Source: Flavobacterium sp. ZT3R18
GTDB lineage: Bacteria; Bacteroidota; Bacteroidia; Flavobacteriales; Flavobacteriaceae
Assembly (NCBI RefSeq): GCF_007097385.1
Contig: NZ_VJZS01000020.1
Coordinates: forward strand, 24,756-88,755
Reading direction: 5' to 3'
Length of the DNA: 64,000 bases
The notes beneath the pieces are model-generated. The model saw only the letters and a list, made by a program, of their open reading frames with translations, made no database searches and was not told the origin of the DNA. This document shows, in pieces, positions 27,336-37,184 of this stretch (the first letter of the stretch is position 1; the number at the start of each line of letters is the position of its first letter). The translations under genes and the position numbers were made by a program.

Positions 27336-29999
27336 TTACTTTACGCCTTCGCTAATCCATAACGCTGGAGATTCTTTTTTAAGATAATAATCAAACCATT
27401 CTTGTACTCTATGGCTGAGATCTAACTGATTGTTTGGCTTGAGCAAGACGTGTTTTTCATCTGGATAAAGTAGCATGATTTGCTTTTTTCCAAGTCGGCG
27501 TAAAGCCATATAAAATTCTACACTCTGATGCCAATCCACATGTCGATCTTCTTTACCTGTCCATATAAGTATAGGGGTTTTAATATTGGCTGCATTGGCA
27601 ACAGGTGAACTTTTGGCGTAAAGCAAAGGATCTTCAAAAGGGGTTTTTCCTATTCTCCATTGCTCACTTTGAAAGCGGTACATGTCAGGTCTTCCGGTAT
27701 CCCATCCAACATTCAGATATAAACTGGAAAGATCTGTTATTCCCGCTCCGGCAACCACTGCAGAAAAGAGATTGGTTTGTGTAATCATAAAAGCACTTTC
27801 GTATCCTCCGAAAGAATGCCCTACCAATCCAATTTTCGCGGGATCAACTAAACCACTTGCAATAATTTCGTTGGTTGCAGACACCGTACAATCCACGACA
27901 TCGCTTCCAATGGTTCCTTGATCATATTCAATATCAGGACATAGAAAAAAGTAACCATTCAGAGTAAAAACGGTTCGATTGTATCCATCGTCCATAAAGG
28001 AAGTTGGATTGTTATACCAATGAATTCTATCGGATTTCTTTTCATAAGTATTTACGATCATAGGGTACTTTTTGGCAGGATCATAATTCGCAGGGTAATA
28101 TAAAACGGCTTTTAGTTCCTTTCCTTTGGAATTACGAAAAGGTATCAGCTTTGCAGTTCCCCACTGGTATTTTGACTGCTGTGGATTACTCTCGGAAAAT
28201 GATTTTGGTGCGGTGCCATTTTTTTGAAACATCAAGCGCGGGGAGAGATCAAATTTTTGTTCCTGATAGATGTAAGAGTGTTCCTTTTGGATATAATGCA
28301 TTTGGTCAATGTAACGATCTCCATAGACAATTGGTTTCTCGCCAGTATCATTTTTCCATTTGAAATAGCCTGTTTTTTCATCGAATCCTGCAGCATGTAA
28401 AATCAGATCTCCATCCAGATTAATGGTATAACTTTTCCACCCATCAAAATTGGCTGTTAAATGCTCATAATCGGATAACGTAGCGATTCTAAATGTAATT
28501 TGTTTTTCACGTCCATTAGTAAGCTTTTTAAAACTCGTTCCATCGGGTTTTATGGCCCACAAATCATATTGGTCGTAAAGAATTAATTCGTTGTCATTTT
28601 TACTCCAGCCCGCATTTCCATAAGCACTGTCTCCATCAAGAATATACCATTTCCCAAAGAAAGGAGTGTTTATTTGTTTGGTTACATTCGTATGTGTTTT
28701 ATGTGCAATATCATAAACATACCAATTATTATCACTAAAATAAGCAATAAATTTTCCGGAAGGAGAGGGTAATAAATATTCAAAAAAGGGAATATGTTTG
28801 CGAAGTAAAATTTCTTTTTTACCTGTGTTCAAGTCCATAATATAAAAATCCCGTGGTCCGTCGTACTCGAATTGAGGCTCGTACTCCTTAGGGTTGGATA
28901 AAATGGCATATTTCTGATTACCGGTTAGCATTACTTTTGGGAACTCTGGGGATGAAATTTGGGTAATGCTTTTGAGTATTGGATGCCATACCGCTAGAGT
29001 AACATGTTCGCTGTACTGGTTGTTTATTTTTTCAAAAGGATAGATCCATTTTGCGTTTCCGTTCCAGATTTCCACATCGCTTTCGGGTTCTTTTGGGTTG
29101 GCTGTTTGGACAGGGCTGAGACCAAAAAAGACGCTGCGCATATCTGCAGATATAGTCAATGGATAAACCATTTCTTTATCGAATACTGTAGTATCAGGAA
29201 AATCACTTTGGGTTTTGGGATTCAGCTCAAATAAGGTCGTGTTGTCTAGAGTATAGTAGTAAAGCCTAGCGTCCTTTGAATCTGAATTGGAGAAACTATA
29301 AAAAGCCACTGCTTTTCCCATTTCCTGCCAAGCAAAATGTTGAAATGGACTAAGATTTCTTTCAATGATCCAACTTATTGTTTGCTTATTTCCTAGAGGT
29401 AGCAAGCCTATTGAATGTTTTTGATTGGTTGCAGTGGTAAAGAGAATTTCCTTCTTACTAGGACTCATTGTAAACTGTTGGACATCATTAATGGTATCCG
29501 TAACTTTAGTACGTAGGTTTACAATTTTTAAAATATGTTCTGCTTCAGATAGGAATATAAGTTGGTTTGTTTCTGAGGAATAATCGCACTGATTAACAGA
29601 AGTAAATAACTCTTGTTTTCCTGTTGTTAAATTTAAGAGGTGTAATCCCATAGCGTCACTACAAACAAAATTATCATTTCCAGCGAATAGTGAGTTACTA
29701 CAAGACGGAAAATTATATTTTTTTTGGGTAGTGGTATTAGACACAAACAAAGTATCTATACCCTTTTCGTATTCCATCTTATAACTGGTCCATTTCCCAT
29801 TTGAGGAGACTTTATCATGACGTAGTTCCCCCCATAGATGATAATCGGATTCCGTTAACTGTTTTTTTTGCACCACCTGCCCCCAAAGGGAACAGGTTAC
29901 TAATGGCAAAATAAAAAATGAAAATAAAACGAGTTTTAGATTCACATGAGAAAGCTCCCATTTTTTATTTCTCTTTCGAGAACTATTTAGAATTTTCAT
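27336..29999 (-). CDS. S9-family serine peptidase (prolyl oligopeptidase type)
   Basis: 887 residues. An N-terminal hydrophobic segment (VLFSFFILPLVTCSLWGQ, ending near 41) acts as a signal peptide or lipoprotein signal. Residues 60-600 form a beta-propeller, and the C-terminal 250 residues are the alpha/beta-hydrolase. The nucleophile is in GLVGHSFGGYES near 725, the acid in TGKEDRHVDWH near 813, and the His in YPDEKHVL near 848. Such enzymes cut short peptides in the periplasm. It is the third gene of the - strand operon after RagA and RagB, 11 bp after the latter, which points to uptake and breakdown of peptides. Confidence 0.9.
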   Translation of the reverse strand: MKILNSSRKRNKKWELSHVNLKLVLFSFFILPLVTCSLWGQVVQKKQLTESDYHLWGELRHDKVSSNGKWTSYKMEYEKGIDTLFVSNTTTQKKYNFPSCSNSLFAGNDNFVCSDAMGLHLLNLTTGKQELFTSVNQCDYSSETNQLIFLSEAEHILKIVNLRTKVTDTINDVQQFTMSPSKKEILFTTATNQKHSIGLLPLGNKQTISWIIERNLSPFQHFAWQEMGKAVAFYSFSNSDSKDARLYYYTLDNTTLFELNPKTQSDFPDTTVFDKEMVYPLTISADMRSVFFGLSPVQTANPKEPESDVEIWNGNAKWIYPFEKINNQYSEHVTLAVWHPILKSITQISSPEFPKVMLTGNQKYAILSNPKEYEPQFEYDGPRDFYIMDLNTGKKEILLRKHIPFFEYLLPSPSGKFIAYFSDNNWYVYDIAHKTHTNVTKQINTPFFGKWYILDGDSAYGNAGWSKNDNELILYDQYDLWAIKPDGTSFKKLTNGREKQITFRIATLSDYEHLTANFDGWKSYTINLDGDLILHAAGFDEKTGYFKWKNDTGEKPIVYGDRYIDQMHYIQKEHSYIYQEQKFDLSPRLMFQKNGTAPKSFSESNPQQSKYQWGTAKLIPFRNSKGKELKAVLYYPANYDPAKKYPMIVNTYEKKSDRIHWYNNPTSFMDDGYNRTVFTLNGYFFLCPDIEYDQGTIGSDVVDCTVSATNEIIASGLVDPAKIGLVGHSFGGYESAFMITQTNLFSAVVAGAGITDLSSLYLNVGWDTGRPDMYRFQSEQWRIGKTPFEDPLLYAKSSPVANAANIKTPILIWTGKEDRHVDWHQSVEFYMALRRLGKKQIMLLYPDEKHVLLKPNNQLDLSHRVQEWFDYYLKKESPALWISEGVK

Positions 30000-30010
30000 G
30001 ATCGGTGTTT

Positions 30011-31420
30011 TTAGTAACCACTATTTTGTGGACGTAGGTTAGGATTGACACTTAATTCATTCTGAGGTATTGGAAATAGCACATCGGTTGCACTCCATCC
30101 TGTTTTTGTGGAGGATAAAACAGCATTGATTTGTCCAGAGCGTTTCAGATCAAAAAAGCGATGTCCATATTCCGTAAATAATTCCCATCTTCTTTCCTGC
30201 AGTATGGCGTCCAGAATTTCTTGTTGCGTGCTTGCAGTGGTTTCATCCAATCCCGCACGTTCTCTTATTTTGTTCAGATCTTCTTTAGCCCCGATGAGGT
30301 CACCTTGTTGTGCTCTTGCTTCGGCTCTTATCAGATACTGCTCCGCTAAACGCAAGACTATCGAAAATTCTAAAGAGGTAGCGGTATAATCGAAATTTTT
30401 GTATTTAAAGGGATGATACCACGTATTAGTTCCGTCGGTAATAGCGGCTGTCCAGTTGCTCTTGCGTAAGTCAGCTGCAGAAAATGAGTTCATAAGATTA
30501 TCGGTTAATGCCACCAAGGGAGGAGGACCCGCAAAGAAGATAAAAGCAGCAGCCTCATCTGTATTTTTGCCCGCTGTTGCGGGTTGTAGTTGCCAAATGG
30601 TTTCTTTTGAATTTTTAAGAAAAACAGCATTAATGTTGGTTTCCAGAGCATAGAGATTTGTGGCATTTAGAACTGCTGAAGCGGCATTGGCTGACTCTGC
30701 CCAAGCTCCACTGTAGAGATAAACCCGTGCCAAAAGTGCTTTAGCCACGAATTGGTTCAAACGGATTCGTTCTGGGGTACCATACTCTTGACTGAGCAAA
30801 TTTATGGCTGAATCTAGATCTGTGATAACGAGTGCATAGATTTCGTGGACTGTGATTTTCTTTACTACATTATTGCTTTGGTACTCCGTTGTCATGATAT
30901 AGGGAATATCCCCAAAAAGAGTTGTGAGATAAAAATGGACTAATGCTCTAATAAACAAAGCTTCTCCTATGAGTTGATTTTTTTCTTTGGTACTTAGTTT
31001 AGTGCTTAGCTGCACTCCTTCAATCACTGCGTTGGCAGCATAGATTTGGTTGTAACTGATATTCCAATAGTCCGTAATTGAGGCATTGGCAGGAAGCAGT
31101 CTATTGAAATAAAAAGGTAAGGCAGGATTGTCTGGACTTCCATAAGAAGTCAATTCATCGGTATAGTTGCCCAACATATTGGAAAGTCCCGAAGCAGTTC
31201 CAGTCAAAAGACCTTGATCTCTGAGTTTTGCATAAATATCGGTCAAGGCAGCATCCGCAGTGGCATAGTCATCAAAAACGGCGGCATTGGTTAGTTGTGA
31301 TTTTGGAAGATCGACTTCTACAAAAGAATCACAGGAAGTTGTGCAAAGTACTATCGAAGCCAATAGAAATAGCAACAAGAAGTAGCGCATAAAAATAGGT
31401 TTAAGAGATATTGTTTTCAT
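30011..31420 (-). CDS. RagB/SusD-family surface lipoprotein
   Basis: I chose the ATG at 31420, which gives a normal lipoprotein signal (FLLASIVLCTTSCDSF, lipid-bound Cys near 30). An earlier TTG adds three codons. Length 469 is typical. The SusD-type TPR fold is indicated by QLTNAAVFDDYATADAAL near 40, the FIRALVHFYLTTLFGDIPY segment near 150, and the C-terminal RERAGLDETTAS, QEILDAILQERRWELF and FPIPQNE motifs. It forms the lid of the RagA transporter encoded directly upstream and captures the substrate, probably peptides given the neighbouring peptidase. Confidence 0.93.
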   Translation of the reverse strand: MKTISLKPIFMRYFLLLFLLASIVLCTTSCDSFVEVDLPKSQLTNAAVFDDYATADAALTDIYAKLRDQGLLTGTASGLSNMLGNYTDELTSYGSPDNPALPFYFNRLLPANASITDYWNISYNQIYAANAVIEGVQLSTKLSTKEKNQLIGEALFIRALVHFYLTTLFGDIPYIMTTEYQSNNVVKKITVHEIYALVITDLDSAINLLSQEYGTPERIRLNQFVAKALLARVYLYSGAWAESANAASAVLNATNLYALETNINAVFLKNSKETIWQLQPATAGKNTDEAAAFIFFAGPPPLVALTDNLMNSFSAADLRKSNWTAAITDGTNTWYHPFKYKNFDYTATSLEFSIVLRLAEQYLIRAEARAQQGDLIGAKEDLNKIRERAGLDETTASTQQEILDAILQERRWELFTEYGHRFFDLKRSGQINAVLSSTKTGWSATDVLFPIPQNELSVNPNLRPQNSGY

Positions 31421-31429
31421 GATGTACAA

Positions 31430-34400
31430 TTAAAAAGTGAGTTGTATTCCGGCAGTTATGATCTTAAGCGGGGGTAAGTACCCAGAACTTATAAATTCGG
31501 GATCTCCATCTTTGTATTTGGTAAAAGTCAGTAGGTTTTGACTCTGTAAAATAATCTTACACTGCGTGTTTTTGGTAGTCAGCGGAAGATCGTACGACAA
31601 TGCAATGTTTTTAAGGCGAATAAAAGAGGCGTCGGTTATTCCGCCAGTACTTTGAGTGTATTGGTAATCGGCTGTAACTGCTGCATTGTTGTATCCTGTA
31701 GTATAGATTTGCTGTGTTGCGTTGTCTCCGGGTTGTTGCCAAGTATCAATCATTCGTATCGGTTGATTGGACATTTGACCTGGGAATCCTATGGAATAAC
31801 TGTGATTTTGCTGTTTTACAAATTGAAAGAGAAAGTCCAACTTCCAATGTTTGTAGGTCAGTTGATTTTGTATTCCTCCAAAATATTGTGGATTAAGGTC
31901 AGCAACGGTCTGTTTATCTTCAGGAAAAGAAATAGCACCGTCGCCATTGATGTCGGCAAATTGATAGATCCCTGTTTGAGGATCGACACCGGTGTATTGA
32001 TAGAGCAGTTCTATATTCAGTGGTTCACCAATGCGATATTTTTGATTGTATGGAGAAGTTTCCAAACCCGGAAAACGCAAGAGTTTATTCTTGGCAAGTG
32101 TCAGATTCAGGTTCGTTGTCCAGTTAAAGTTTGTGGTATTAAAATTAACCGTACGCAATGTGAACTCCCAACCAGTATTCTCTACCGTTGCATCGAGGTT
32201 GGCTTGCAATGTCTGAAACCCTGTTGTACCTGCCAAAGGCACTCCTACAAGTTGATTCGAAGAATGATTTTGATACCAAGCCGCAGTTAGAAATATTCGA
32301 TCTTGTAAGAAGCCCGTTTCTATGGCTGCTTCCAGTTTCTTATTAACTTCCCATCCAAAGTTGGGATTAAAGAGTCTGGAGGGCTGTAATCCCACATTGG
32401 AACCATAAAGAACGCCTGATGAAGTATAAGTGTTTAAGAATTGATAATCCCCAATCTGATCATTACCAGTGGTTCCATAGCTACCACGCAGTTTTCCAAA
32501 ACTAAGCCAGGTGTTTTCATTTAGGAAATTTTCTTTAGAAAACAACCAAGCCATTCCTATGGCACCAAAATTGGCAAACTGCTTCCCTGGACCAAACCGA
32601 CTCGAACCATCACGTCTTCCAGTAAAATTCAAAAGATAACGGTCGTCCCAATTGTAATTGATTCTTCCAAAAAAGGCTTGATATTTGTATATTGCATTGT
32701 CGCTATAGAGCACCCGAACCGTAGTGGCTGAGGCTAAATCATAAAGGAGACTGTTGGAACTAAAACCGTTTGCAAATTGGTAAAGTCGGTTCGTGTTTTG
32801 ATTTTGAAAAGTGCCACCGACGAGCACTCCAATTTTTCCCATTCCCCATTCTTTTTCCCAATTGATTTGAGGTTCTACAATCCATGACTGTCTATTGGTA
32901 GTATTGACGTATAGGCTGGAATAAGCACTCGTGAGATGATACGCAGGATTATAGATTGTTGAGGGTGCAGTACGGGTTTCGGTATGTCTTAGGTCTGTAA
33001 AACCAAAATTGCTTTTCAAAACCAAATTCGGGAAAAGTTCATAAAATATAACGGCATTAGACACCAAATCATTGGTCTTTGATTCGAATTTAGCAGCCAA
33101 ATTACTCAATGGATTCTGCCAAGTACTATTTTCCCAATTCAAATTACCTTCGGCATCATATAGGGCAGGAGCATTGGGTGCGAGATAACGAGAAATAGAG
33201 GTCAAATCAAAAGCAGGTTGGTCATTATTCTGAATGTTGTATCCTGTAGAAAAACTGAATTTGAATTTGTTGTCCTCTGAGTGATGCCCCATATTAAATT
33301 GAACCCCACCTTTTTTATACATAAAATCTCCGGGGAAAACAGTGGATTCCGTATGATATGTGGTACTTAACAGGAATTGTGTTTTATCCGAGCCTCCAGA
33401 AAGCGTGCCTTGAAAATCGTTAATTTGTGCCGTTCCTCCAAGAAATTCTTCCTGCCAGTCTGTATAACGATTCTGATCCCAAGTACCGTTGACATCATAG
33501 GCATCAGAAGGATAGGAAGTAATGCCATCGTTGCTAAAAGCTTGACGACGCATGGCAAGATACTGCTCCGTATTCATTAGTTTCATGAATTTAGTAACCG
33601 TACCGACCCCAGTTGTGGCTTTTATGCTGAGGGTTGTTTTTCCCGCTTTGCCTTTTTTAGTGGTTATGAGTACGACGCCATTAGCGCCTTTGGAGCCATA
33701 AATAGCAGTGGCATCCGCATCTTTTAATATTTCTATGCTTTCAATAGTCTCTGGATTGATACTGTTTAAGGGGCTTGTAACTGTTGGAAACGTAGAAGCC
33801 GTTTGATTATATCCTATAGGGTCAGAGGCATAAGGAACTCCATCAATGATATACAAGGGAGCATTTCCATCGCTACGAATACTGTTCTGTCCTCGTATTT
33901 TGATATCAAATCCACCTCCAGGCACTCCAGTGGTTTGGGTAACGCTTACTCCCGCCATGCGTCCTTGCATGATGGCCAGCACGTTGGAAACAGGTTGTGT
34001 TTCGATGTCCTTGGCTGTGATTCGGGCGATACTGCCAGTACGTTCGCTTTCTTTAACAGAATAATATCCAGCATTAATTCGTATTTCCTGCAAAGTGGTG
34101 GCATCAAGTTGTAAGACTACATTTATTATTTCGCGACCCTCTATGGGAACAATCACTTTTTTAAATCCGATATAAGAAAAAACCAAAGTGTCTTGTGGGG
34201 TGGCAAAAAGGGTGTAATGACCGTTATAATCCGCTACGGAAAAAGTTTTTGATTTGTTTTTTATCGAAATAGACACACCAGGTAAGGGATTGATACCATC
34301 GGTGACAGTTCCTTGAATTTGAAACTGTTGGGTAGAAGCATAACTGTGTCTAATGAGATTATTGGCTAGAATAGGCGAAAAAGACAGGAAGCTCCCCATG

Positions 34401-34453
34401 AAAAATAGGAAACAAAAAGCCTTTCCACCCATTGAAAATGAAAAATTATTCAT
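31430..34453 (-). CDS. RagA/SusC-family TonB-dependent outer-membrane transporter
   Basis: 1007 residues. After a signal sequence ending near LANN (30) comes a carboxypeptidase-like repeat domain (FQIQGTVTDGINPLPGVSIS, 43-120). The plug domain follows (IMQGRMAGVSVTQ near 163, GGGFDIKIRGQNSIRSDG near 180, PLYIIDGVPY near 200), with the SusC signature YGSKGANGVVLITTKKG near 252, and then the beta-barrel to the end (LKIITAGIQLTF). It is the first gene of a ragA-ragB-peptidase operon. RagA-type members import oligopeptides rather than glycans, which fits the S9 peptidase. An intact gene. Confidence 0.94.
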   Translation of the reverse strand: MNNFSFSMGGKAFCFLFFMGSFLSFSPILANNLIRHSYASTQQFQIQGTVTDGINPLPGVSISIKNKSKTFSVADYNGHYTLFATPQDTLVFSYIGFKKVIVPIEGREIINVVLQLDATTLQEIRINAGYYSVKESERTGSIARITAKDIETQPVSNVLAIMQGRMAGVSVTQTTGVPGGGFDIKIRGQNSIRSDGNAPLYIIDGVPYASDPIGYNQTASTFPTVTSPLNSINPETIESIEILKDADATAIYGSKGANGVVLITTKKGKAGKTTLSIKATTGVGTVTKFMKLMNTEQYLAMRRQAFSNDGITSYPSDAYDVNGTWDQNRYTDWQEEFLGGTAQINDFQGTLSGGSDKTQFLLSTTYHTESTVFPGDFMYKKGGVQFNMGHHSEDNKFKFSFSTGYNIQNNDQPAFDLTSISRYLAPNAPALYDAEGNLNWENSTWQNPLSNLAAKFESKTNDLVSNAVIFYELFPNLVLKSNFGFTDLRHTETRTAPSTIYNPAYHLTSAYSSLYVNTTNRQSWIVEPQINWEKEWGMGKIGVLVGGTFQNQNTNRLYQFANGFSSNSLLYDLASATTVRVLYSDNAIYKYQAFFGRINYNWDDRYLLNFTGRRDGSSRFGPGKQFANFGAIGMAWLFSKENFLNENTWLSFGKLRGSYGTTGNDQIGDYQFLNTYTSSGVLYGSNVGLQPSRLFNPNFGWEVNKKLEAAIETGFLQDRIFLTAAWYQNHSSNQLVGVPLAGTTGFQTLQANLDATVENTGWEFTLRTVNFNTTNFNWTTNLNLTLAKNKLLRFPGLETSPYNQKYRIGEPLNIELLYQYTGVDPQTGIYQFADINGDGAISFPEDKQTVADLNPQYFGGIQNQLTYKHWKLDFLFQFVKQQNHSYSIGFPGQMSNQPIRMIDTWQQPGDNATQQIYTTGYNNAAVTADYQYTQSTGGITDASFIRLKNIALSYDLPLTTKNTQCKIILQSQNLLTFTKYKDGDPEFISSGYLPPLKIITAGIQLTF

Positions 34454-34726
34454 AATATTGGGTTGGTTAAGTGAAACGTTAGTTTATTTAGCTACGGTCC
34501 TCTATGTTAGTTTGGCGACGAGATAGAGGGCCATTTTTTATGAATTAAGTAAACGACTTAATGGCATAAGTGGATTCGTTTTTACATCAATAATTCGAGT
34601 TTTAAAAGGTTAGACTTTGTTATGCTGCGAGACTATGTAAAAGAAGAAGTATTGCTAAGAATGTAAGGGGAGTAATTGCCGAAGATTAAAAAAAATGGCA
34701 TGGAACTCAGCTTATCGAACAGAGGT

Positions 34727-34812
34727 ACTGGCGGCACCAACCACAATAAGTGAGCCCACGCCATAGACGTGAGCATCTTAACTTATCCTCTCGTGGTTTT
34801 AAAAACGCCAGT
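34727..34812. ncRNA. Candidate structured RNA of unknown family
   Basis: Four nested complementary pairs occur in order: ACTGGCG/CGCCAGT (34727-34733 with 34806-34812), AACCAC/GTGGTT (34739-34744 with 34793-34798), ATAAGT/ACTTAT (34746-34751 with 34781-34786) and CACG/CGTG (34757-34760 with 34768-34771). The segment is clearly GC-richer than the AT-rich flanks 34454-34690 and 34830-34987, which hold no gene. The strand cannot be decided. The nesting makes chance unlikely, but no known class was recognised. Confidence 0.5.
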
Positions 34813-34987
34813 TTTCTGTCCGAGATTCAAAGCGAATGCTTCAAATATTTTTAAATGAAGAAACGCAAATTTAATAAATGATATCTATTATTTCCTAATA
34901 AATATCTATTCTTAATCAAAGATATAAAATATATTTTGTAATCCAAGTGGTTTACAGAATATTATAAAATATTATGAAAATTGCAGT

Positions 34988-35242
34988 ATGGCTGAATTGA
35001 CAAAAGAAGATACTATACTACAGAAAAAAATTTCTGAAAGAATCGAGTTTTTAAGAATGAAAACTGGGTTATCACAATCGGATTTCGCTAAGAAATACGA
35101 TATAGATCGGCAGATCATAAATAGGTGGGAAAGCACAAAAAATAAGCGAGGAGTTACAATATATTCTATTCAGAAATTTTGTTTAATGATCAATATTACA
35201 TTGAAAGATTTTTTTGATAGTGATATGTTTACCACAAAATAA
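34988..35242 (+). CDS. XRE-family helix-turn-helix regulator
   Basis: 84 residues. A single HTH_3 domain: ISERIEFLRMKTGLSQSDFA, then KKYDIDRQIINRWES as the recognition helix. The second half, IQKFCLMINITLKDFFD, is the usual helical end. It is alone between the candidate structured RNA and a terminator. It is the first gene of the defence-like block and may control it, or an ICE function. There is no catalytic or effector domain. Confidence 0.88.
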   Translation: MAELTKEDTILQKKISERIEFLRMKTGLSQSDFAKKYDIDRQIINRWESTKNKRGVTIYSIQKFCLMINITLKDFFDSDMFTTK

Positions 35243-35267
35243 AAAGATGCTAGTAGGCATCTTTTTT
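35241..35267. terminator. Bidirectional rho-independent terminator
   Basis: AAAAAGATGC (35241-35250) and GCATCTTTTTT (35257-35267) form a stem with A and T runs on both sides. The region 35268-35519 is AT-rich and shows no gene. Confidence 0.85.
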
Positions 35268-35519
35268 GATTTTACAGAGATAAGGAATACTTGTTGATTA
35301 GAGATTAAAGCTTGTCAGAAGCGGAGTTTAAATTTCAGGCTAATTACTTACTAGATTTGGTCTATCTACGAAACCATATACTCTTAATGGAAAAATATTT
35401 TTTTATTATAAAAAAGCGGCTTTAAATTATTGTATGACAAAACGATAAGTTACAAGATAAATAAAAGAAAATAAAAAACATATAATTTTAATATAACAAT
35501 TTGTAGAAATTTGAAAAAG

Positions 35520-36443
35520 ATGTCCACAAATAAAAGATGTATTTTTTGTAAAAGCCCAAGTGATTCATCAAAAAGTGAAGAGCATATTATTCCTGAATCT
35601 ATGGGTAGTCGAAAAAAGATACTCCCTAAGGGAATTGTATGTGATAAATGCAATAATTATTTTGCCATCAAAGTTGAAAATCCAATATTATCACATAAAG
35701 CATTTAGAAATATTAGAGGATATTATCAAGTCCCGAATAAAAAAGGTAAGATGCCTTCTGTTATTGGCTTTATTGACGGTACTAACATCGAGATATCGCT
35801 AAATCTTAATAAAGATAATACCCTAAATATTCAACCCGAAAATGAAAGTGATAGAGACCGTTTTAAAGAATTGTATGAAGATAAACTAACGGACTCAACA
35901 TTTCCTGCATTGCTTTTTATAGTAGATATTAATCCTCCTAAAAGGGATATGTCTCGTTTCCTAGCAAAAATGGCATTGGAAACACTTGTTTATAGATTTG
36001 TTGATGATGAAAAATGGGTTGAAGAAATTATTAATGAAAGTCACTACGATCTAATTAGAAATTATGCTAGATATGGAAAAGGTGTTGACGAATGGCCATA
36101 TCATAAAAGAAGGATATTTCCAGAAGAAACACAAATGAGACATCCTGACACAGGAGAATGGGTTCAAATAGGTTTTGGTAGCGATACTATGCTTACTTCA
36201 AGAAAAGAAACTTATTTTGTATTCTTATATTATGGAATGGAGTTCGCGATAAATCTGGGAGGTCCTTCAGTAAAAGGTTATGAAGAATGGCTAATTAAGC
36301 ATAACAATATTAGTCCGCTAGTTGAACGCATAGGAGTTGAACGTATAGAAAAAATTGTGAATAAACAAACTGAATATTTCCTAGAAGGAGTTTTTGACAT
36401 ACGAAAAGGTATATATTTTGACAAGGAAAATCTAGGCAAATAG
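35520..36443 (+). CDS. HNH-type nuclease-like protein
   Basis: 307 residues from the ATG at 35520; an in-frame TTG lies three codons earlier. The N terminus has a zinc-ribbon HNH core: CIFC near 7, SEEHIIPESMGS near 18 (metal-binding EH), and CDKCNN near 41. The remainder is a helical/beta domain I do not recognise, with a basic YHKRRIFPEET near 195. Such small HNH proteins are common in phage-defence islands but also occur as housekeeping or phage enzymes. It is followed 64 bp later by an acetyltransferase gene in the same direction. Target unknown. Confidence 0.75.
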   Translation: MSTNKRCIFCKSPSDSSKSEEHIIPESMGSRKKILPKGIVCDKCNNYFAIKVENPILSHKAFRNIRGYYQVPNKKGKMPSVIGFIDGTNIEISLNLNKDNTLNIQPENESDRDRFKELYEDKLTDSTFPALLFIVDINPPKRDMSRFLAKMALETLVYRFVDDEKWVEEIINESHYDLIRNYARYGKGVDEWPYHKRRIFPEETQMRHPDTGEWVQIGFGSDTMLTSRKETYFVFLYYGMEFAINLGGPSVKGYEEWLIKHNNISPLVERIGVERIEKIVNKQTEYFLEGVFDIRKGIYFDKENLGK

Positions 36444-36507
36444 AACGGGTATATTATTTCCATTCGCAGCTTTAAACAGGAACAGATTAACTTAATAAAT
36501 TAAAAAA

Positions 36508-37179
36508 ATGACATTATTAAAAATATACAAGATTTTATCTCAAATCCCAGAAGATATACGTGTTCAGATTTTAAATTTGGTTGAAAAAAATTCTAATGAA
36601 ATTAGTATTAATGTATTTTCCAAAGGAAGTGAAATCGATGACTACATGACAATGCGAGAAATGGTTAAAGCTAATCTTTATTTGGAAAGACTTACTGAAA
36701 ATGAACGATATAGAACACATTTATTAGTGACTGAAGATATACAAGGATGTATTCTTGGTTATATTCTATATCATAAAAGTATCGATGATCCAACAGATGT
36801 CTCTATAATTAGCACAATTGTATCTAAAGAATATAGAAATCAGGGAATTTTACGAAATATGCTTGACAACTTAAAACAGAAGTATAAAAGTATTTCCTTA
36901 ACCTGTTTTATTAGCAAGGTCAACATATATAAAAAACTTGGCTTTATTCCGGATTGTCACTTACAAACTCAGATAGGTATGTATTATGGGGTGCCTGACG
37001 ATGGTCAAATTATGACCATCGATGATGATATATTAATCAAATATGATGCGGTATTTAATGCTTTTGAAAAATTTAAGCTGGATAACTTAAACAATTGGCA
37101 AAAGCTTATTGAGAAACTAAATGACGATAATATCATTGAATCCACCAAGGCTGAAATATATTTTAATACAATAAAATAA
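36508..37179 (+). CDS. GNAT-family N-acetyltransferase
   Basis: 223 residues. The GNAT core spans about 65-160: QGCILGYILYH (strand 4), ISTIVSKEYRNQGILRNMLD (acetyl-CoA-binding loop with the R/Q-x-x-G-x pattern near 115), and VNIYKKLGFIPD near 145, the classical C-terminal 'N.y.klGF' motif. Helical extensions of about 60 residues flank the core on both sides. The acceptor is unknown. It ends 5 bp before the convergent HNH gene at 37185. It may form a unit with the HNH gene at 35520, perhaps as a toxin-like or modifying partner, but this rests only on position. Confidence 0.85.
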   Translation: MTLLKIYKILSQIPEDIRVQILNLVEKNSNEISINVFSKGSEIDDYMTMREMVKANLYLERLTENERYRTHLLVTEDIQGCILGYILYHKSIDDPTDVSIISTIVSKEYRNQGILRNMLDNLKQKYKSISLTCFISKVNIYKKLGFIPDCHLQTQIGMYYGVPDDGQIMTIDDDILIKYDAVFNAFEKFKLDNLNNWQKLIEKLNDDNIIESTKAEIYFNTIK

Positions 37180-37184
37180 TAACT

